64,000 nucleotides of DNA from Lysobacter arseniciresistens ZS79 (GTDB taxonomy: Bacteria; Pseudomonadota; Gammaproteobacteria; Xanthomonadales; Xanthomonadaceae): NCBI RefSeq assembly GCF_000768335.1, contig NZ_AVPT01000011.1:25215-89214 (forward strand), in the 5' to 3' direction. Position numbers and translations under genes: made by a program. Under the pieces are notes generated by a model. It was not told the origin of the DNA and made no database searches. It saw only the letters and a program-made list of their open reading frames with translations. Position 1 is the stretch's first letter. Every line of letters starts with the position of its first letter. Below are positions 62,415-64,000 of the stretch, piece by piece.

Positions 62415-62463
62415 CATCCTCAACTGGCGCAGGTGTCACTTGTACGGTACTGTTCCGTACAAG
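62411..62463 (+). promoter_or_regulatory. Promoter and palindromic operator of the RHH/PIN operon
   Basis: A consensus -35 TTGACA (62411-62416, overlapping the preceding stop) is followed 17 bases later by a weak -10 TGTCAC (62434-62439). Immediately downstream lies a perfect inverted repeat CTTGTACGG-N7-CCGTACAAG (62439-62463), 9 bases before the antitoxin start. Antitoxins of this class bind such palindromes to repress their own operon. Confidence 0.65.
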
Positions 62464-62472
62464 GAGAGTGCC

Positions 62473-62724
62473 ATGACTACCAATACTGCCGCCCGTCTCG
62501 ACCTTCGGCTGAACCCTGCCGACAAGGACCGCATCGCCCGCGCTGCCGCATTGCGGGGTGTTCCGGTATCCGCGTTTGTCCGAGACGCCGTCCTGCGTGA
62601 GGCGGCGGCGACCATCGCGCATCCGCCACGCCGGGGCGCCCGGTCGCTGGCCGAACGACTGCGCGGGCGGGCCACCGTGCGAATGAGCACCGACGAGATC
62701 ATGCAGCTGACACGCGGCAAATGA
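62473..62724 (+). CDS. DUF1778-type ribbon-helix-helix antitoxin
   Basis: The 83-residue protein begins MTTNTAARLDLRLNPADKDR and continues IARAAALRGVPVSAFVRDAVLREA, the RHH DNA-binding fold of DUF1778 antitoxins, with a C-terminal charged tail that would wrap the toxin. AAGGAG at the start supports 62473. Its partner is the overlapping PIN gene and a palindromic operator lies just upstream. Confidence 0.82.
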   Translation: MTTNTAARLDLRLNPADKDRIARAAALRGVPVSAFVRDAVLREAAATIAHPPRRGARSLAERLRGRATVRMSTDEIMQLTRGK

Positions 62725-63125
62725 GCCGCGTTCTGGTGGATGCCAACGTCCTGCTGGACGTGTTGACCGACGACCCTGTCTGGGCTGCCTGGTCGGCGGC
62801 GCAGCTGGACGCCTGCGCCGGTGATGGCCAGCTGTGTATCAACCCGATCATCTATGCCGAGGTTTCCGTCGGATTCGAGCGCATTGAGCAGCTCGACGAG
62901 GTGCTGGCGCCGGAAGCCTTTGTGCGCCTCGACCTGCCGTGGGATGCCGCTTTCCTCGCCGGCAAGGCATTTCTGCAGTACCGGCGAGCCAAGGGCAGCC
63001 GCTCTTCACCGCTACCCGACTTCTTCATCGGCGCCCACGCCGCTATCGACGGGATGGCCCTGCTGACCCGCGATGCAAGGCGCTACCGTACCTACTACCC
63101 GAAGCTGGACTTGATCTGCCCATGA
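62721..63125 (+). CDS. PIN-domain (VapC-like) toxin
   Basis: The 134-residue protein has the PIN nuclease fold: MSRVLVDANVLLDVL with Asp7, IIYAEVSVGFE with a Glu, PDFFIGAHAAIDG with Asp and LLTRDARRYRTYYP with the last acidic residue. These four acidic residues coordinate metal for RNA cleavage. The start overlaps the antitoxin stop (ATGA) and the stop overlaps the methyltransferase start (ATGA), so the three genes are translationally linked. Confidence 0.88.
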   Translation: MSRVLVDANVLLDVLTDDPVWAAWSAAQLDACAGDGQLCINPIIYAEVSVGFERIEQLDEVLAPEAFVRLDLPWDAAFLAGKAFLQYRRAKGSRSSPLPDFFIGAHAAIDGMALLTRDARRYRTYYPKLDLICP

Positions 63126-64000
63126 GTACACCTGCGTCCGCCACCACCTTGTTGGCCCGCCTGGAGGAGCTGGGTGCGCCCGAGCTGCGTCGGTTGTTGG
63201 TGGAGCACCTGACCAAGCGCAAGCTCGGCCTGTACTGGGAAAGCGACGCCATCGCGCGCGATGACGCACTCAATGCTGACGTGGTTCTGCCGCGGCACAT
63301 GCCCGAGTGGAGCCACCGGCCGGACACCATGGCCGCCGACGCGCCGCACCGCAACCTGATCATCGAGGGCGACAACTTCGATGCCCTGCGCCTGCTCAAG
63401 TCCACCCACGCCGGCCGCGTGCGGGTGATCTACATCGACCCGCCGTACAACACCGGTAACAAGGATTGGGTCTACAACGACCGCTACGTCGGCGCCAACG
63501 ACCGCTGGCGGCACTCGCAGTGGCTGGAATTCCTGTACCAGCGCCTGCGGCTGGCGCGCGAGCTGCTGACGCCCGATGGCGTGATCCTAGTGTCGATCAA
63601 CGACGAGAACCGTGCTCGGCTGGAGTTGTTGATGGATGAGGTGTTTCCGGGCCGGCGGATTGGCAGCCTGGTCTGGCGCACTCGTCAAGGATCTATGGAT
63701 GCCAAGGGCGGCTTCAGCGCCGACCATGAGCATGTCCTTGTATACGGCAATTCAGAGTTCGAGTTTCTGGGCAACGCCCGCGACGAAAGCAAGTACGCGA
63801 ACCCTGACAACGACCCGCGTGGCCCGTGGGGTAGCCAGATGTTGATCAAATCACACAATGCCAAGGAGCGCCCCGAGGCGTACTACCCGATCCACAACCA
63901 GGAAACGGACACTTGGTACCTGTGCGATCCGGACAGCGTGTGGCGCTTTTCGTCCACCACGCGGCCGTTGGGTTCTACCCCGAAATCACGGACGGTTGTA
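63122..64000 (+). CDS. Type III-like DNA methyltransferase (Mod subunit), N-terminal part
   Basis: The readable 293 residues start MSTPASATTLLARLEELGAP and include NLIIEGDNFDALRLL and YIDPPYNTGN, the catalytic DPPY motif IV at about residues 102-105, followed by WLEFLYQRLRLARELL. This is the layout of type III Mod (N6-adenine) methyltransferases and related BREX-type modification enzymes; without the C-terminal part and the Res gene I cannot separate them. The frame is open to the end of the window. It is translationally coupled to the PIN toxin, placing a defence gene directly behind a toxin-antitoxin pair. Confidence 0.8.
   Translation, partial: MSTPASATTLLARLEELGAPELRRLLVEHLTKRKLGLYWESDAIARDDALNADVVLPRHMPEWSHRPDTMAADAPHRNLIIEGDNFDALRLLKSTHAGRVRVIYIDPPYNTGNKDWVYNDRYVGANDRWRHSQWLEFLYQRLRLARELLTPDGVILVSINDENRARLELLMDEVFPGRRIGSLVWRTRQGSMDAKGGFSADHEHVLVYGNSEFEFLGNARDESKYANPDNDPRGPWGSQMLIKSHNAKERPEAYYPIHNQETDTWYLCDPDSVWRFSSTTRPLGSTPKSRTVV

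Larger units (their letters stand above)
59304..64000 (+). mobile_element. Left end of a tRNA-Lys-integrated element (partial)
   Basis: A tyrosine integrase begins 86 bases after the 3' end of tRNA-Lys, followed by accessory genes (PAAR effector pair, toxin-antitoxin, type III-like methyltransferase) with lower apparent GC bias than upstream. That is the usual structure of a genomic island inserted at a tRNA 3' end. I see no second copy of the tRNA 3' end within the window, so the right end lies beyond 64000. Confidence 0.65.

Noticed and set aside
59380..64000. Second attachment site (repeat of the tRNA-Lys 3' end)
   Set aside because: No repeat of TTCGAATCCATCACGACCC is seen up to the window end, so the element boundary cannot be set.

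Overview
The window is high-GC bacterial chromosome from a gammaproteobacterium of the Xanthomonadaceae/Lysobacteraceae type (Lysobacter, Luteimonas or a close relative). The evidence is gene order and protein similarity recalled from that family: pilS/pilR beside sucCD, fmdB-aspS, and the run yebC-ruvC-ruvA-kup-ruvB-ybgC-tolQRAB-pal-cpoB-queE-queC-tRNA-Lys. The genus cannot be fixed from sequence reading alone. Many genes overlap by ATGA or GTGA, and GTG starts are common.

Layout. 1-1262: the end of a ParD/ParE-type toxin-antitoxin pair and a 5'-truncated AAA ATPase remnant. 1391-10585: the type IV pilus two-component genes pilS and pilR, separated by an opposite-strand type VI secretion cassette (vgrG, DUF4123 adaptor, DUF3304 lipoprotein, Tle1-like phospholipase). 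10776-17339: sucCD, nadE, bamD, rluD, pgeF. 17346-23990: a trehalose operon (otsB, GH15 hydrolase, otsA) divergent from clpB, which has a good heat-shock promoter. 24075-35306: a cobalamin riboswitch followed by btuB, a membrane protein and nine cobalamin salvage and assembly genes. 35303-46975: transport and housekeeping genes (ybaL, yheS, a SIMPL protein, a cation/proton antiporter, PhzF, MFS, FmdB, aspS, GNAT, alpha/beta hydrolase). 47059-59269: yebC, ruvCAB with kup inside, ybgC-tol-pal-cpoB, queE, queC. 59304-64000: tRNA-Lys(UUU) and the start of an integrative element with a tyrosine recombinase, a PAAR-fused putative effector with a lipoprotein partner, an RHH/PIN toxin-antitoxin pair and the start of a type III-like DNA methyltransferase that runs off the window.

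How the parts work together. The cobalamin block takes up corrinoids at the outer membrane (BtuB), adenosylates them (CobO), amidates them (CobB, CobQ), attaches the aminopropanol arm (CobD, CbiB) and builds the lower nucleotide loop (CobU, CobT, CobC, CobS), with B12 feedback through the leader RNA. Tol-Pal with CpoB and BamD serve envelope integrity. Two separate loci, 2963-8922 and 60616-62414, look like type VI effector cargo without any secretion-machine genes in the window, so they probably depend on an apparatus encoded elsewhere.

The best candidates for something undescribed are the PAAR-HTHP effector/lipoprotein pair on the tRNA-Lys element, the VgrG-Tle1 cassette splitting pilS from pilR, and two copies of a paired inverted repeat of the kind seen in REP elements. 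The only gene-free stretch longer than 300 bases is 23991-24417, which holds the clpB-distal hairpin and the riboswitch leader.
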